The notes: a model not told the origin generated them from the sequence alone. A stretch of DNA of 64,000 bases from Thermococcus sp. (GCF_027011145.1 NZ_JALVAO010000060.1:1-64000), one strand, 5' to 3'; shown: positions 28,257 through 37,357, counted from the stretch's first letter. Translations and numbers: made by a program.

Positions 28257-29228
28257 ATGGAACCAGTGCTCAAGGTTGAAAACCTCAAAAAGTATTTCCC
28301 CGTTAGGAGCCTCCTGAGAACTGTTGCGTGGGTTAAAGCCGTTGATGGAGTCAGCTTCGAGATAATGCCCGGTGAAACCTTTGGACTGGTTGGGGAAAGC
28401 GGTTGCGGGAAGACAACCACGGGAAGAACAATACTCAGGCTCATCGAACCGACAGAGGGCAAGATTACCTTTATGGGAAAGGACGTGACAGGGCTCAAGG
28501 GGAAGGAACTCCTCTGGTTCAGGCGACATGCCCAGATAATGTTTCAGGACCCGTATTCCTCCCTTAACCCAAGACAGACAGTTTTCAACATTATAATGGA
28601 GCCAGTCAAGTTCCACGGTATAGAGGTCGATGACCCGGAGGAGTTCGTTATACGCCTGTTGGAGAGCGTTGGTCTTAACGAGATGCACCTCTACCGCTAT
28701 CCCCACGAGTTCTCCGGGGGACAGAGACAGAGGATTGCATTGGCTAAAATACTCGCACTTCAGCCCGACTTCGTTGTCCTTGACGAACCAACTTCCGCCC
28801 TCGACGTTTCGGTTCAGGCCAACATTTTAAACACCCTCAAGGAGCTCCAGAAGAAGCACGGCTTTTCGTATCTCTTCATAAGCCATGACCTTGGCGTTGT
28901 CAAATACATGAGCCACCGCATGGGGGTCATGTACCTCGGAAAGCTCGTGGAGATAGGCCCGGCCGAGAGAATCTTTGAGAACCCGCTACATCCCTACACC
29001 CAGATGCTCCTCTCGGCCATACCAATCCCCGATCCCGAACTCGCAAGGAAAAAGAAGAAAATGGAAATTAAGGGCGAACCTCCGAGTCCAATCAATCCGC
29101 CGAAGGGCTGTCGCTTCCACCCGAGGTGCCCCCTGGCCAAGGCAGGACTCTGCGACAAGAAAGAACCGCCTCTCATCGAAGTTGAAAAAGACCACTACGT
29201 GGCCTGCTGGCTCTACGCAAAGTCCTGA
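28257..29228 (+). CDS. Peptide ABC transporter ATPase (DppF-type)
   Basis: A 323-residue partner ATPase: Walker A GESGCGKT, Q-loop FQDPYSSLNPRQ, signature FSGGQRQRIAL, Walker B FVVLDEPTSALD, switch FISHD. The C-terminal CRFHPRCPLAKAGLC repeats the motif of the DppD-type protein, with a 26-bp exact DNA repeat between the two genes. ATG 28257 is five bases after GAGGTGA; ATG 28251 is too close to it. The last 16 bases overlap the convergent hypothetical gene. Confidence 0.94.
   Translation: MEPVLKVENLKKYFPVRSLLRTVAWVKAVDGVSFEIMPGETFGLVGESGCGKTTTGRTILRLIEPTEGKITFMGKDVTGLKGKELLWFRRHAQIMFQDPYSSLNPRQTVFNIIMEPVKFHGIEVDDPEEFVIRLLESVGLNEMHLYRYPHEFSGGQRQRIALAKILALQPDFVVLDEPTSALDVSVQANILNTLKELQKKHGFSYLFISHDLGVVKYMSHRMGVMYLGKLVEIGPAERIFENPLHPYTQMLLSAIPIPDPELARKKKKMEIKGEPPSPINPPKGCRFHPRCPLAKAGLCDKKEPPLIEVEKDHYVACWLYAKS
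29100..29125. repeat. 26-bp exact repeat in paralogous ATPase genes, copy 2
   Basis: Second copy of the 26-bp identity found at 28130-28155, in the same codon phase of the DppF-type ATPase gene. Confidence 0.7.
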
Positions 29229-29842
29229 GCCCTTTTCCTTATTTCCTCCGTTACTCCAACGTTTTTAAAAAGCGCGGAGAAAAATGCAGTCCTGAAAACC
29301 GGGTCGATTTTGAGGAGGTTTGTGTAGACCTTATCAACCCCTTCCTCTCCAAGAACCCGTCCATTGGCGAGCCGGAGCTTTCTGTAAAGAACTCCCAGTT
29401 CTGTGATTTTAACACCTTCAAGTTCGTCTTCACCTTTGACGCCCAGTATTCTCTCCAGCAACGCAAGGGCAAGCGAATACTCCCGCTCAGCCTTCGACAG
29501 TTCCTCATCTATTGCAACGTGTCTGCTGTGACCCGTTGGGATTCCAAGTATTCTCCAGACGTTCCAGCGCCTCATGTGGGTTATCCTCTTCTCCCTGACC
29601 TCATTTGAGTTTTCAAGGAGTTCCCGGTAAAGCCCCTTCAGGAGTTCTTCAACGGGTTTTCCCAGAAGTTTCGGAAGCGCGTCGTTGACCTCTTCCTTTA
29701 GGGCTACTGCCGAGGTATCTTTTATCATAACGACCTTCCTCGGCTCAAGGGAGACGAACTCGATGAAGTATGTGTCAATCGCAAAGGTTCCCCTCTTTTT
29801 CCCATTTTTTCTCACTTCAAAGAGAACGTATGGAACGTTCAT
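29213..29842 (-). CDS. Conserved hypothetical protein
   Basis: A 209-residue soluble protein beginning MNVPYVLFEVRKNGKKRGTF. It is an N-terminal beta-rich part followed by mostly helical sequence. I do not recognise a family. ATG 29842 and ATG 29848 are both possible; neither has a clear ribosome binding site at normal spacing. It lies divergently beside hel308 and ends within the peptide ATPase gene. Confidence 0.65.
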   Translation of the reverse strand: MNVPYVLFEVRKNGKKRGTFAIDTYFIEFVSLEPRKVVMIKDTSAVALKEEVNDALPKLLGKPVEELLKGLYRELLENSNEVREKRITHMRRWNVWRILGIPTGHSRHVAIDEELSKAEREYSLALALLERILGVKGEDELEGVKITELGVLYRKLRLANGRVLGEEGVDKVYTNLLKIDPVFRTAFFSALFKNVGVTEEIRKRAQDFA

Positions 29843-29854
29843 GGTCATCCCAAA

Positions 29855-29865
29855 CCTATTTAACC
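29855..29865 (+). promoter_or_regulatory. TATA box of hel308
   Basis: CCTATTTAACC is centred 33 bases before ATG 29893, predicting transcript start near 29885 and a leader of about eight bases containing GGTTGAG. Confidence 0.55.
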
Positions 29866-29892
29866 ACCTCCTCAATAAGGCTTGCGGTTGAG

Positions 29893-32052
29893 ATGAGGGT
29901 TGACGAACTCCCAGTAGATGAGAGGATAAAGGACATCATCAAAGGCCGGGGCATAAGGGAGCTCTACCCACCGCAGGCCAAAGCCTTAAAGAGCGGTGTT
30001 TTAGAAGGCAGAAACCTTGTTCTGGCAATTCCAACCGCCAGCGGGAAGACCCTTGTGAGCGAGATAGTCATGGTGAACAGGCTCCTCCGGGATGGATGTA
30101 AAGCGGTTTACCTCGTTCCGCTGAAGGCCCTGGCCGAGGAGAAGTACCGCGAGTTCAAGGAGTGGGAAAAGCTCGGTCTTAAGGTTGCCGCGACGACCGG
30201 CGACTACGACTCAACGGACGAGTGGCTTGGGAAGTACGACATAATAGTTGCCACCGCCGAGAAGTTCGACTCGCTCCTGAGGCACAACGCCAGATGGATT
30301 GACGATGTAAAACTTGTGGTTGCCGACGAGGTTCACCTTATCGGTTCGTACGACAGGGGAGCGACGCTGGAGATGATTCTAACCCACATGCTCGGAAGGG
30401 CCCAGATTTTGGCCCTGAGTGCCACAGTCGGCAACGCCGAGGAGCTGGCGGAATGGCTTGATGCAGAACTTGTAGTTAGCGACTGGCGTCCCGTTGAACT
30501 AAAAAGAGGAGTTTTCCACACGGGAACGCTCATCTGGGAGGACGGCAAGGTAGAAACCTACCCCGAGAACTGGTATTCCCTCGTCGTCGATGCCGTGAAG
30601 AGGGGTAAAGGGGCCCTCGTCTTCGTAAACACAAGGAGGAGTGCAGAGAAGGAAGCAATAGCCCTCTCAAGGCTGGTATCAAGCCACCTCACCAAGTCCG
30701 AGAGAAGGGCCCTTGAGAGTTTGGCCTCCCAGCTTGAGGACAATCCCACGAGCGAGAAACTGAGAAGGGCAATAAAAGGTGGCGTTGCCTTCCACCACGC
30801 CGGCTTAAGCAGGGCCGAGAGGACTTTGATAGAAGACGCCTTCAGGGAGGGGCTGATTAAGGTCATAACGGCGACGCCGACCTTAAGTGCTGGTGTCAAT
30901 TTACCGTCATTTAGAGTAATAATCCGCGACACCAAGAGATACGCGGGCTTTGGCTGGACGGACATTCCAGTCCTTGAGATACAGCAGATGATGGGCCGTG
31001 CCGGAAGGCCGAAGTACGACAGGGTTGGAGAGGCGATAATAATAGCGAGAACTGACGAACCCGGCAAGCTGATGGAGCGCTACATAAGGGGGAAACCGGA
31101 GAAACTGTTCTCCATGCTCGCCAACGAGCAGGCCTTTAGGAGCCAGATTTTGGCCCTAATCACGAACTTCGGAATAGGGAGCTTTGGAGAACTGGTTCGC
31201 TTCCTCGAAAGAACCTTTTACGCCCACCAGAGAAAGGATTTAAGTTCCCTGGAATACAAGGCCAAGAACGTTGTTTACTTCTTAATCGAGAACGAGTTCA
31301 TAGATTTGGACCTTGAGGAGAAGTTCATGCCCCTTCCATTCGGCAAAAGGACGTCCCAGCTCTACATAGACCCCCTCACGGCTAAAAAGTTCAGGGACGC
31401 CTTCCCGAAACTCGAGAAAAACCCGAACCCCTTTGGAATCTTCCAGCTCGTCGCCTCAACCCCAGACATGGCGACTTTAACGGCCAGAAGGCGCGAAATG
31501 GAGGACTACTTCGACCTGGCATACGAGCTTGAGGAGGAGCTCTACTCAAGCATACCCTACTACGAGGATTCCCGCTTTCAGGGCTTCCTGAGCCAGATAA
31601 AGACAGCCAAAGTCCTCCTCGACTGGATAAACGAGGTTCCCGAAGCAAGGATTTACGAGACCTACGCGATAGACCCGGGCGACCTCTACAGACTCCTGGA
31701 GCTGGCCGACTGGCTCATGTATTCCCTCATAGAGCTCTACAAGCTCTTTGAACCGAAGGAGGACGTTCTTCAATACCTTCGGGACCTTCACCTAAGGCTC
31801 AGACACGGCGTTCGCGAGGAGCTCCTTGAGCTGGTTAAACTTCCGAACATCGGAAGGAAGAGGGCGAGGGCCCTGTACAACGCCGGCTTCAGGAGCGTTG
31901 AGGAAATAGCCAACGCGAAACCAGCGGAGCTTCTTGCCGTTGAGGGAATCGGAGCCAAAATCCTCGACGGAATATACCGATACCTTGGGATAGAAAAGCG
32001 GGTGAGGGAAAAGCCAAAGAGGAAGGGGACCCTTGAGGACTTCCTCAGATAG
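29893..32052 (+). CDS. hel308: ATP-dependent DNA helicase Hel308 (Hjm)
   Basis: A 719-residue superfamily 2 helicase acting at stalled replication forks. Motifs: PPQAKAL (Q motif), Walker A PTASGKT, DEVH box ADEVHLIGSYDRG, SAT motif LSATVGN, motif VI QMMGRAGRPKYD. A winged helix and ratchet domain follow, and the C-terminus holds a helix-hairpin-helix (LPNIGRKRARALYNAGFRSVEEI...VEGIGAKI). Length matches the Pyrococcus Hjm protein. ATG 29893 is chosen over a 41-codon upstream extension that would run through the promoter. Confidence 0.96.
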   Translation: MRVDELPVDERIKDIIKGRGIRELYPPQAKALKSGVLEGRNLVLAIPTASGKTLVSEIVMVNRLLRDGCKAVYLVPLKALAEEKYREFKEWEKLGLKVAATTGDYDSTDEWLGKYDIIVATAEKFDSLLRHNARWIDDVKLVVADEVHLIGSYDRGATLEMILTHMLGRAQILALSATVGNAEELAEWLDAELVVSDWRPVELKRGVFHTGTLIWEDGKVETYPENWYSLVVDAVKRGKGALVFVNTRRSAEKEAIALSRLVSSHLTKSERRALESLASQLEDNPTSEKLRRAIKGGVAFHHAGLSRAERTLIEDAFREGLIKVITATPTLSAGVNLPSFRVIIRDTKRYAGFGWTDIPVLEIQQMMGRAGRPKYDRVGEAIIIARTDEPGKLMERYIRGKPEKLFSMLANEQAFRSQILALITNFGIGSFGELVRFLERTFYAHQRKDLSSLEYKAKNVVYFLIENEFIDLDLEEKFMPLPFGKRTSQLYIDPLTAKKFRDAFPKLEKNPNPFGIFQLVASTPDMATLTARRREMEDYFDLAYELEEELYSSIPYYEDSRFQGFLSQIKTAKVLLDWINEVPEARIYETYAIDPGDLYRLLELADWLMYSLIELYKLFEPKEDVLQYLRDLHLRLRHGVREELLELVKLPNIGRKRARALYNAGFRSVEEIANAKPAELLAVEGIGAKILDGIYRYLGIEKRVREKPKRKGTLEDFLR

Positions 32053-32377
32053 CCTCTCCTTCTCCTCCCGTCCAGAGAACAAAGACGTTTCTTTCCGGGT
32101 TAAGGCCATTTTCATGTGCTTCTGAGTATAACCTTCCGCCTGTTCTCTGGCCGAGGAAATACGCCAGAACAAAGGTCAGTATAAAGGGAACTCCAGAGGC
32201 GTTCCAGCTGAGTCCGGCAAGGTACCTCATAAGCACTACGAGGGGAACCGGAAGGTGAACGGCCAAGGCCCATTCAAGTTTGTTACCCGTTCTCTTTGCG
32301 TGTGCCCTCCAGAACCCGAACGGGATATTTACGAGGAACGTAACTACGAGTCCGATAATGAACCAGCTCACGTTCAT
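32045..32377 (-). CDS. Small membrane protein
   Basis: A 110-residue protein with three predicted membrane helices (about 4-24, 38-58, 64-84) and a polar C-terminus. The start MNVSWFIIGLVVTFLVNIPF lies after GGTGGGAAAG. It overlaps the end of hel308 by eight bases, tail to tail. I cannot assign a function. Confidence 0.65.
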   Translation of the reverse strand: MNVSWFIIGLVVTFLVNIPFGFWRAHAKRTGNKLEWALAVHLPVPLVVLMRYLAGLSWNASGVPFILTFVLAYFLGQRTGGRLYSEAHENGLNPERNVFVLWTGGEGEAI

Positions 32378-32480
32378 CTTTCCCACCAACACTGTTCCTG
32401 TGACAAACCTTAAAAAGTTTTGCTATCCTAATTAAACCCAACTTTTTTAAAGCTCCTTCCCCCTACTCGGGGTGGGCTCG

Positions 32481-33050
32481 ATGATTGTAATAGTAACGGG
32501 AATGCCCGGTTCTGGAAAGAGCAAAATCGTGAAAGAGTTTGAGAAGAGAGGTTTTCCAAGCGTTTCTCTCGGCGATATCGTGCGCGAGGAGACCGTAAAG
32601 CGAGGCCTTGAGCTTACCAAGGAGAACGTTGCCAAGGTGAGCATTAGGCTGAGGCAGGAGCTGGGCCAGAATGCCGTGGCTAAGCTCGCCGTTAGGAAGG
32701 TGGAAGAGCTCCTGAAAAAAAGTCCAATCGTCGTTATCGATGGGGTTCGTTCCCTTGATGAGGTAGGAACGTTTAGAGGAGCCTTTCCAGATGAGGACAT
32801 AGTCATAGTGGCCGTGCACACACCACCAAAGCTTCGCTTTGAAAGGCTTAAAGCCCGCGGAAGGCACGATGACCCCAAAACGTGGGAGGACTTTGAGGAA
32901 AGGGACTGGAAGGAGCTCCGCTTTGGAATCGGTGGCGTTATAGCGATGGCAGACTACATGCTCGTTAACGATGGGAGCAAGGAGGAGTACGAAAAAAAGG
33001 TCAAGGAACTCGTTGAAGTTATCCTAGCATTGAGTCGAGGAGAAGCATGA
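32481..33050 (+). CDS. UPF0200 family P-loop kinase-like protein
   Basis: A 189-residue protein with Walker A VTGMPGSGKS (about 5-14), a nucleoside-monophosphate-kinase-like layout and VVIDGVRSLDEV as the Walker B region, matching archaeal UPF0200. The family resembles adenylate and dephospho-CoA kinases; archaeal dephospho-CoA kinase activity has been assigned to a different family, so the substrate stays open. ATG 32481 follows GGGGTGG. The last 32 bases overlap the convergent ZIP gene. Confidence 0.85.
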   Translation: MIVIVTGMPGSGKSKIVKEFEKRGFPSVSLGDIVREETVKRGLELTKENVAKVSIRLRQELGQNAVAKLAVRKVEELLKKSPIVVIDGVRSLDEVGTFRGAFPDEDIVIVAVHTPPKLRFERLKARGRHDDPKTWEDFEERDWKELRFGIGGVIAMADYMLVNDGSKEEYEKKVKELVEVILALSRGEA

Positions 33051-33831
33051 CGTAGAAGCCCGCAAAAAAGCCCAGTGTAACCAGGGTCTCACTCTTCTCG
33101 CTTTTGTATATCTCCGGAATCATCTCCTTCACCGTAACGTAGAGCATTGCCCCGCCGGCCATTCCGAGGCCGTAAGGCAGGAGCCAGCTGAAGAGCGTGA
33201 AAAAGTAAGCACCGAGCAAGACCATCGCCATCTCAGCGAAACCGCTGAGGATTCCCATCAGAATGGGCTGGAGGCGTTTCTTCTGAAGTGTGGCGAGCGG
33301 AAGGGAAACAACCGTTCCCTCCGGAAAGTCCTGGATTCCTATGGCTATCGCAGTAACGAGACCAACCTCAAGGTTGTAAACGAGCGACGTTCCGACGGCC
33401 ATTCCCTCTGGCAGGTTGTGGATTATGACCGCTATCACCAGAAGCCAGACTTTCCTGAGGCGGTTTTTCATGGATTTTGGACCCTCGTAGCCTTTAACGA
33501 GGTGCTCGTGTGGTAGAAGCCGGTCTATTGCATAGATGAGGAGAACCCCCAGGGCTATCCCTACCCCGGCGGGTGCAAAAGAGTCGGTGCTCTCTATTGC
33601 GGGGAGGATTAGGGAGGTGAAGGAAGCGACTATCATGACTCCAGCGGCAAAGCTCAGAGAAAAGTCAACTCCTTCTTCGGGTATTCTTCTGGCAAAGATT
33701 GCAACCATTGCACCGAGTGATGTCATTATCGCGACGAACAGACCAGCGTAAAAGGCCACCCATATTATCTCGCCGTTTGAAACCGCGAGTATCCACTCCG
33801 CTAGGTTTTGAATGAAGTTTTCTAACATCAT
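33019..33831 (-). CDS. ZIP-family divalent metal transporter
   Basis: A 270-residue membrane protein with eight hydrophobic segments. The metal-binding helices show [10 protein letters not shown] and [16 protein letters not shown], the GufA/ZupT-type pattern, with HEH in a polar loop ([13 protein letters not shown]). It should import Zn2+, Fe2+ or related ions. ATG 33831 is used. It is transcribed divergently from the UPF0201 gene. Confidence 0.92.
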   Translation of the reverse strand: MMLENFIQNLAEWILAVSNGEIIWVAFYAGLFVAIMTSLGAMVAIFARRIPEEGVDFSLSFAAGVMIVASFTSLILPAIESTDSFAPAGVGIALGVLLIYAIDRLLPHEHLVKGYEGPKSMKNRLRKVWLLVIAVIIHNLPEGMAVGTSLVYNLEVGLVTAIAIGIQDFPEGTVVSLPLATLQKKRLQPILMGILSGFAEMAMVLLGAYFFTLFSWLLPYGLGMAGGAMLYVTVKEMIPEIYKSEKSETLVTLGFFAGFYVMLLLDSMLG

Positions 33832-33899
33832 TAGGCCACCCTAACAAATTCGGCGGTTGGGTTTATAAGCCTTCTTCAGAGCTTAAACCGGTGAGTGGA

Positions 33900-34316
33900 A
33901 TGGAGGAGTTGTTTGAAGAGGTTGAGCTCGAGGCGTACGTTTATCCCACTGAGGACATCGAGAAGGTCAAAAAGGCAATGCTGAACCTCGTTCCGGACCT
34001 TGAGTTTGAAACGTTCGAGAGGGATGAATACGTTATTCTTACCGGACGGACGAGGAGCAAAAAGGCACTGAGCAGGCTTTACGAGCTGTTCCGAGGACAG
34101 GCGATACTCGATACCGCGAGGAGTTTTCTTGAGGAGGGCTACTTCGGGGAAGAGATAATCGTCAAGGTTAACAAGCAGGCCGCCTACGCCGGCGTCGTCA
34201 ACTTCAACGAGGAGGGCCCTCTGGGGCCGATAACGATAATCATCAGAACGAAAAATCCAAAGAAGCTCATGAAGTGGCTCGCCCCGAGGACGAAGGACGG
34301 CGTGCCAATAGAGTAA
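33900..34316 (+). CDS. UPF0201 family RNA-binding-like protein
   Basis: A 138-residue protein of the archaeal UPF0201 (DUF54) family, whose structures resemble ribosomal protein L5-like RNA-binding folds. Landmarks are [21 protein letters not shown] and [29 protein letters not shown] 33900 follows GGTGAGT; GGTTTATAAGCC at 33859-33870 is the TATA box. The function is unknown. Confidence 0.85.
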   Translation: MEELFEEVELEAYVYPTEDIEKVKKAMLNLVPDLEFETFERDEYVILTGRTRSKKALSRLYELFRGQAILDTARSFLEEGYFGEEIIVKVNKQAAYAGVVNFNEEGPLGPITIIIRTKNPKKLMKWLAPRTKDGVPIE

Positions 34317-34328
34317 AAAGAAACAGTG

Positions 34329-35606
34329 TCATTCCGATTTCCTTTTTCGTCCCCAGCTTATCCTTGCTGTCAGGATTTTCTCGCTTGCGAAGACCCTTGC
34401 GGTTACGTAAAGGGTAGCTCCTGCAACCGCCGTCAGGTAGAGTATGCTAACTCCAAGCGCCGTGTAGTTACCCATTATAACGTAGCGGTAATCAACAACC
34501 GGGTGCGTGAATGGGCTGGCGAGGAGGATGTATCTGCCGACCGCTGGAAGCGCGTTGAGGTCCACGAACATCAGGATGAAGGACGGGAACGCCAGCGGTA
34601 GTATAACCGAGCTGACGATTGTATTTGCGCTCTGCACGTCCTCCGCGAAAACAGCTAGAAGCATCGCCAAGCTCAGGGAAAAGGCTATCGTCAGGAACAC
34701 CACAACACCGAAGAGGAACATTCCAAGGGGTGTTATTGAGAGGCCGAGCTCGCTCAGTGAAACGCCTGTTTCAGCCCCAAAGCCCGCCATGTACTGCTTG
34801 AGGCCAATCATGTAGGCGAGAGCCGCAATCACCCCCATAACGGCAGTTCCGGTTATCTTTGATGCGACTATCGTCGTTCTCTTCACCGGGAGCGTCAGAA
34901 GGGTTTCCAGTGTCTTGTTTTCTTTTTCGCTCGCCACAGCTCCAGCGGACATCTGGGAGGTTATCATGACCATTAGAAAGACTATGAGGGGTAGTCCGTA
35001 TGACTGAGACGCCAGAACCTGGGAAACAACCGTCGGAGGAACGTTCACGATTCTGCCGAGGAGATAGGACTTGCTCTCCGCCCTTATCGGGTGCAGAATC
35101 GCGTCGGGATTTTTGGCCCCGAGTTGCTGAACTTTGAGCTTCGCTATCTCCTCCGAAAGGACGTTTATTACGGCGTTAATTCTGCTCTCACTCACGCTCT
35201 CCTTCATTCCAGAACCTATCCCTTTGAAGACGCCGTATATCTGGAGGGTGGCAATCCTGTTCTCTTCTATGCTCTCGCTGAAGTTATGGGGAATCACAAC
35301 CAATACGTTCTGATTTTCTTCGAGGGCCTTTTTGAGCGCTTCACCTATCGAGTTGGCCTTTATCAGTGTAACCGAGACGTTCGGCGTGACGTTAAGGGCC
35401 CTTATCAGCAACTCCCCGTACTTTCCGTCGTCAAAGTTCACAATTGCCACGTGCGTTTCTTTCGTTGCGCTCTCAAATCCGAACTGCATCATCTTCCCAA
35501 GTGCCGGATAAACAATCAGCGGGACGATTATAAGGCCAAAGATGAGCTTCTTGTCCCTCATAAGGTTCTTAACTTCCTTCTTGGCCAGAACGAGAAAATC
35601 GCTCAT
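34329..35606 (-). CDS. ABC-2 type export permease (NatB-like)
   Basis: A 425-residue permease with one membrane helix near the N-terminus (LIFGLIIVPLIVYP), a large outside domain (about 45-175) and five or six helices in the C-terminal half (PLIVFLMVMITSQMSAGAVASEKENKTLETLLTLPV is the typical entry). This is the Na+/drug export type. The start codon overlaps the ATPase stop (ATGA). It is the last gene of the Xre-controlled operon starting at 37311. Confidence 0.88.
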   Translation of the reverse strand: MSDFLVLAKKEVKNLMRDKKLIFGLIIVPLIVYPALGKMMQFGFESATKETHVAIVNFDDGKYGELLIRALNVTPNVSVTLIKANSIGEALKKALEENQNVLVVIPHNFSESIEENRIATLQIYGVFKGIGSGMKESVSESRINAVINVLSEEIAKLKVQQLGAKNPDAILHPIRAESKSYLLGRIVNVPPTVVSQVLASQSYGLPLIVFLMVMITSQMSAGAVASEKENKTLETLLTLPVKRTTIVASKITGTAVMGVIAALAYMIGLKQYMAGFGAETGVSLSELGLSITPLGMFLFGVVVFLTIAFSLSLAMLLAVFAEDVQSANTIVSSVILPLAFPSFILMFVDLNALPAVGRYILLASPFTHPVVDYRYVIMGNYTALGVSILYLTAVAGATLYVTARVFASEKILTARISWGRKRKSE

Positions 35607-36361
35607 GAGCCCTCACCCCCAACGGGTTCCGGAATGGAAACCCCAACGGCCCTCATGAAGACCTCCTCGAGGTTCTCCGCGTTGTATCTTTCCTTCAGCT
35701 CTTCCGGTGTTCCAGCTTCAACTATCCTCCCGCCTGAAATCATCGCCACCCTGTCGCAGAGGAACTCTACCTCCAGCATGTTATGGCTTGAGATAAGAAA
35801 TGTCGTCCCCTCTTCCCTTGCAAAGCGTCTTATCGTCTTCCTGATTTCGTAGGCGTTCACTATGTCAAGCCCGCTCGCGGGTTCGTCGAGTATGGCCAGC
35901 TTTGGTTTGACCATCAGAGCTCTAGCTATCAACAGCTTGCGCGTCATTCCCTTTGAGTACGTTGAAACCTTGTCGTCGAGCCTCTCTCCTAAGCCGGAAA
36001 GTTCAATGCCGAGTTTCAGCATTTTTCTGGCCTTACCCTCGTCCTTGGCGTAGAGCCTCGCCATGAACTCAAGGTATTCCCTCCCCGTCAGGTTCTTGTA
36101 GGCACCGGCCTCCTCGGGGAGGTAGCTTATGAGGGCACGGACTTTCTCGGGGTCTTTAACCACGTCGTAGCCGGCTATCTTTGCAGTCCCTGCGGTGGGC
36201 TTGAGGAGGGTTGCAAGAATCTTGAGTGTGGTGCTCTTCCCGGCACCGTTGGGCCCAATTAGGCCGAATATTTCCCCCTCGCCTATGGAGAAGCTTATCC
36301 CCCTGAGGGCCTTGATTTTGCCGTAGTCCTTCTCAAGGTTAATTACCTCCACCATCTCCAT
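35603..36361 (-). CDS. ABC transporter ATPase (export type)
   Basis: A 252-residue ATPase partnering the ABC-2 permease: Walker A GPNGAGKS, Q-loop YLPEEAG, signature region YSKGMTRKLLIARAL (a departure from LSGGQ), Walker B LAILDEPASGLD, switch LISSHN. The C-terminal VGVSIPEP tail is typical of exporter ATPases with regulatory tails. ATG 36361 has GGGAGG about eight bases upstream; longer in-frame sequence is the shadow of the frameshifted upstream gene. Confidence 0.9.
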   Translation of the reverse strand: MEMVEVINLEKDYGKIKALRGISFSIGEGEIFGLIGPNGAGKSTTLKILATLLKPTAGTAKIAGYDVVKDPEKVRALISYLPEEAGAYKNLTGREYLEFMARLYAKDEGKARKMLKLGIELSGLGERLDDKVSTYSKGMTRKLLIARALMVKPKLAILDEPASGLDIVNAYEIRKTIRRFAREEGTTFLISSHNMLEVEFLCDRVAMISGGRIVEAGTPEELKERYNAENLEEVFMRAVGVSIPEPVGGEGS

Positions 36362-36717
36362 GAGTGACCCTCCCGAGGTTGTAGACAACGAGGCCGAGAG
36401 TGGCCAGAACCACGCCAAAGAGGAAAAAGACTCTCTATCCCAGCGTATCCGGCTATGATAGCCGTTCCCAGGCCGGAGGAAACGGCGAGCCATCCGTTGC
36501 GCCGGTGAGTGTTTTTGAAGTCGTGAGAAAGCCCAATGAGGAGCGAACCGAGCATTATTAGGGCCAACTCCACAGTTAGTAGGGGAACGTTTACACGGGT
36601 GAGAACCTTTCCGCTTGGAATGGCCATGCACGCCAGCCGCTCAAGTGGGGGCCTGGCAATTCCCAGCCCTATGCCCATGAGATACAGAACCAGACCCATG
36701 GGTTTCTTCCAGTTCAT
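36339..36717 (-). pseudogene. Frameshifted four-helix membrane protein gene
   Basis: From ATG 36717 the frame encodes MNWKKPMGLVLYLMGIGLGI and two more membrane helices up to about AIIAGYAGI (near 36445). It then turns into non-membrane sequence rich in Arg and Trp. In the +1 frame, from about 36432, the sequence reads VFFLFGVVLATLGLVVYNLGR, an obvious fourth helix, and stops at 36339, overlapping the ATPase start like a normal operon junction. One extra base near 36432-36445 (GGGATAGAGAGTC region) explains the break. It could be a recent mutation, a sequencing error or, less likely, programmed shifting. Confidence 0.75.
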
Positions 36718-36718
36718 C

Positions 36719-36916
36719 TCACTCACCATCATATATGAAAACGTCCTCGATTTTAACGCCGAAGAACCTCGCAATTCTGAAGGCCAGCTTCAGGGAGGGG
36801 TCATATTTGCCCTTCTCAATCGCTATAATCGTCTGCCTCGTAACGCCGAGGGCTCTGGCGAGCTCCTCCTGTGTTAAACCTTTCTTCTCCCTCAGCTCGC
36901 GGAGGCGGTTTTTCAT
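36719..36916 (-). CDS. Xre-family helix-turn-helix regulator
   Basis: A 65-residue single-domain regulator: [20 protein letters not shown], then [22 protein letters not shown], ending [10 protein letters not shown], typical of the YozG/small-Xre class. The recognition helix is [12 protein letters not shown]. It sits inside the operon it probably controls; a pair of 16-bp operators lies at the operon promoter. ATG 36916 has AGGTG nine bases upstream; the longer reading from 36934 starts within the previous gene's end. Confidence 0.9.
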   Translation of the reverse strand: MKNRLRELREKKGLTQEELARALGVTRQTIIAIEKGKYDPSLKLAFRIARFFGVKIEDVFIYDGE

Positions 36917-36930
36917 GTGGAGAGCACCTC

Positions 36931-37311
36931 TCACATAATTCTGGAGTAGTAATGCCTTAGGACTATCTTAAGAATCGCCGTTAGAGCTAGGGTTATCGAG
37001 GAAGTAACGTAGATTCCTTTCCAAAATTGACTGTTCCTTGAGTTAAAAGACGAAATAACTACTGTGATTGACATCATTATTATTAAAGCCTGAAGGGCTC
37101 TCCTTGATGCTGTCTCGTCTATTCTGAGCGTTCTCTCATCGTTAAAAACTATTCCCTCGCGCTCAAGCCACTCCGAGTATGAGAAAAGAGTTATCATCAA
37201 TCCCACGAGAATCCCCAGCGCGAGAGAGGGGTTGTTGGAGAGAATTGCAATCGCAAGCAATGATCCTGCGATTCCTGTTATGAAGTAGTTTACAAGTTCT
37301 GCTCTCTTCAT
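36931..37311 (-). CDS. DUF2178-like membrane protein
   Basis: A 126-residue protein with four membrane helices in two pairs (about 8-25, 31-48; 80-97, 103-120) separated by the loop [19 protein letters not shown], the hallmark of DUF2178 proteins that often accompany small Xre regulators. A role in sensing or immunity to the ABC export substrate is possible. ATG 37311 follows GGTGAT. It is the first gene of the five-gene operon. Confidence 0.8.
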   Translation of the reverse strand: MKRAELVNYFITGIAGSLLAIAILSNNPSLALGILVGLMITLFSYSEWLEREGIVFNDERTLRIDETASRRALQALIIMMSITVVISSFNSRNSQFWKGIYVTSSITLALTAILKIVLRHYYSRIM

Positions 37312-37322
37312 CTTATCACCAT

Positions 37323-37354
37323 GTAAAGTTTCCTTCACGTAAAGCTTCCTTTAC
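37323..37354 (-). promoter_or_regulatory. Tandem 16-bp operator at the Xre/ABC operon promoter
   Basis: Two adjoining 16-bp units, GTAAAGTTTCCTTCAC (37323-37338) and GTAAAGCTTCCTTTAC (37339-37354), differ at two positions; each is an inverted repeat with arms GTAAAG/CTTTAC or GTGAAG/CTTTAC around a 4-base centre. They lie between the TATA box (37358-37369) and ATG 37311, covering the predicted transcript start, as expected for autorepression by the Xre protein. Confidence 0.7.
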
Positions 37355-37357
37355 ATC

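Noticed and set aside
29842-29893. A single TATA box serving hel308 and the divergent hypothetical gene
   Set aside because: CCTATTTAACC is well placed for hel308, but its centre is only 18 bases from the other gene's ATG, too close for a start site before the codon.
34326-35852. Plus-strand frames opposite the ABC exporter genes
   Set aside because: They are antisense shadows of the permease and ATPase genes with no promoter or ribosome binding site.
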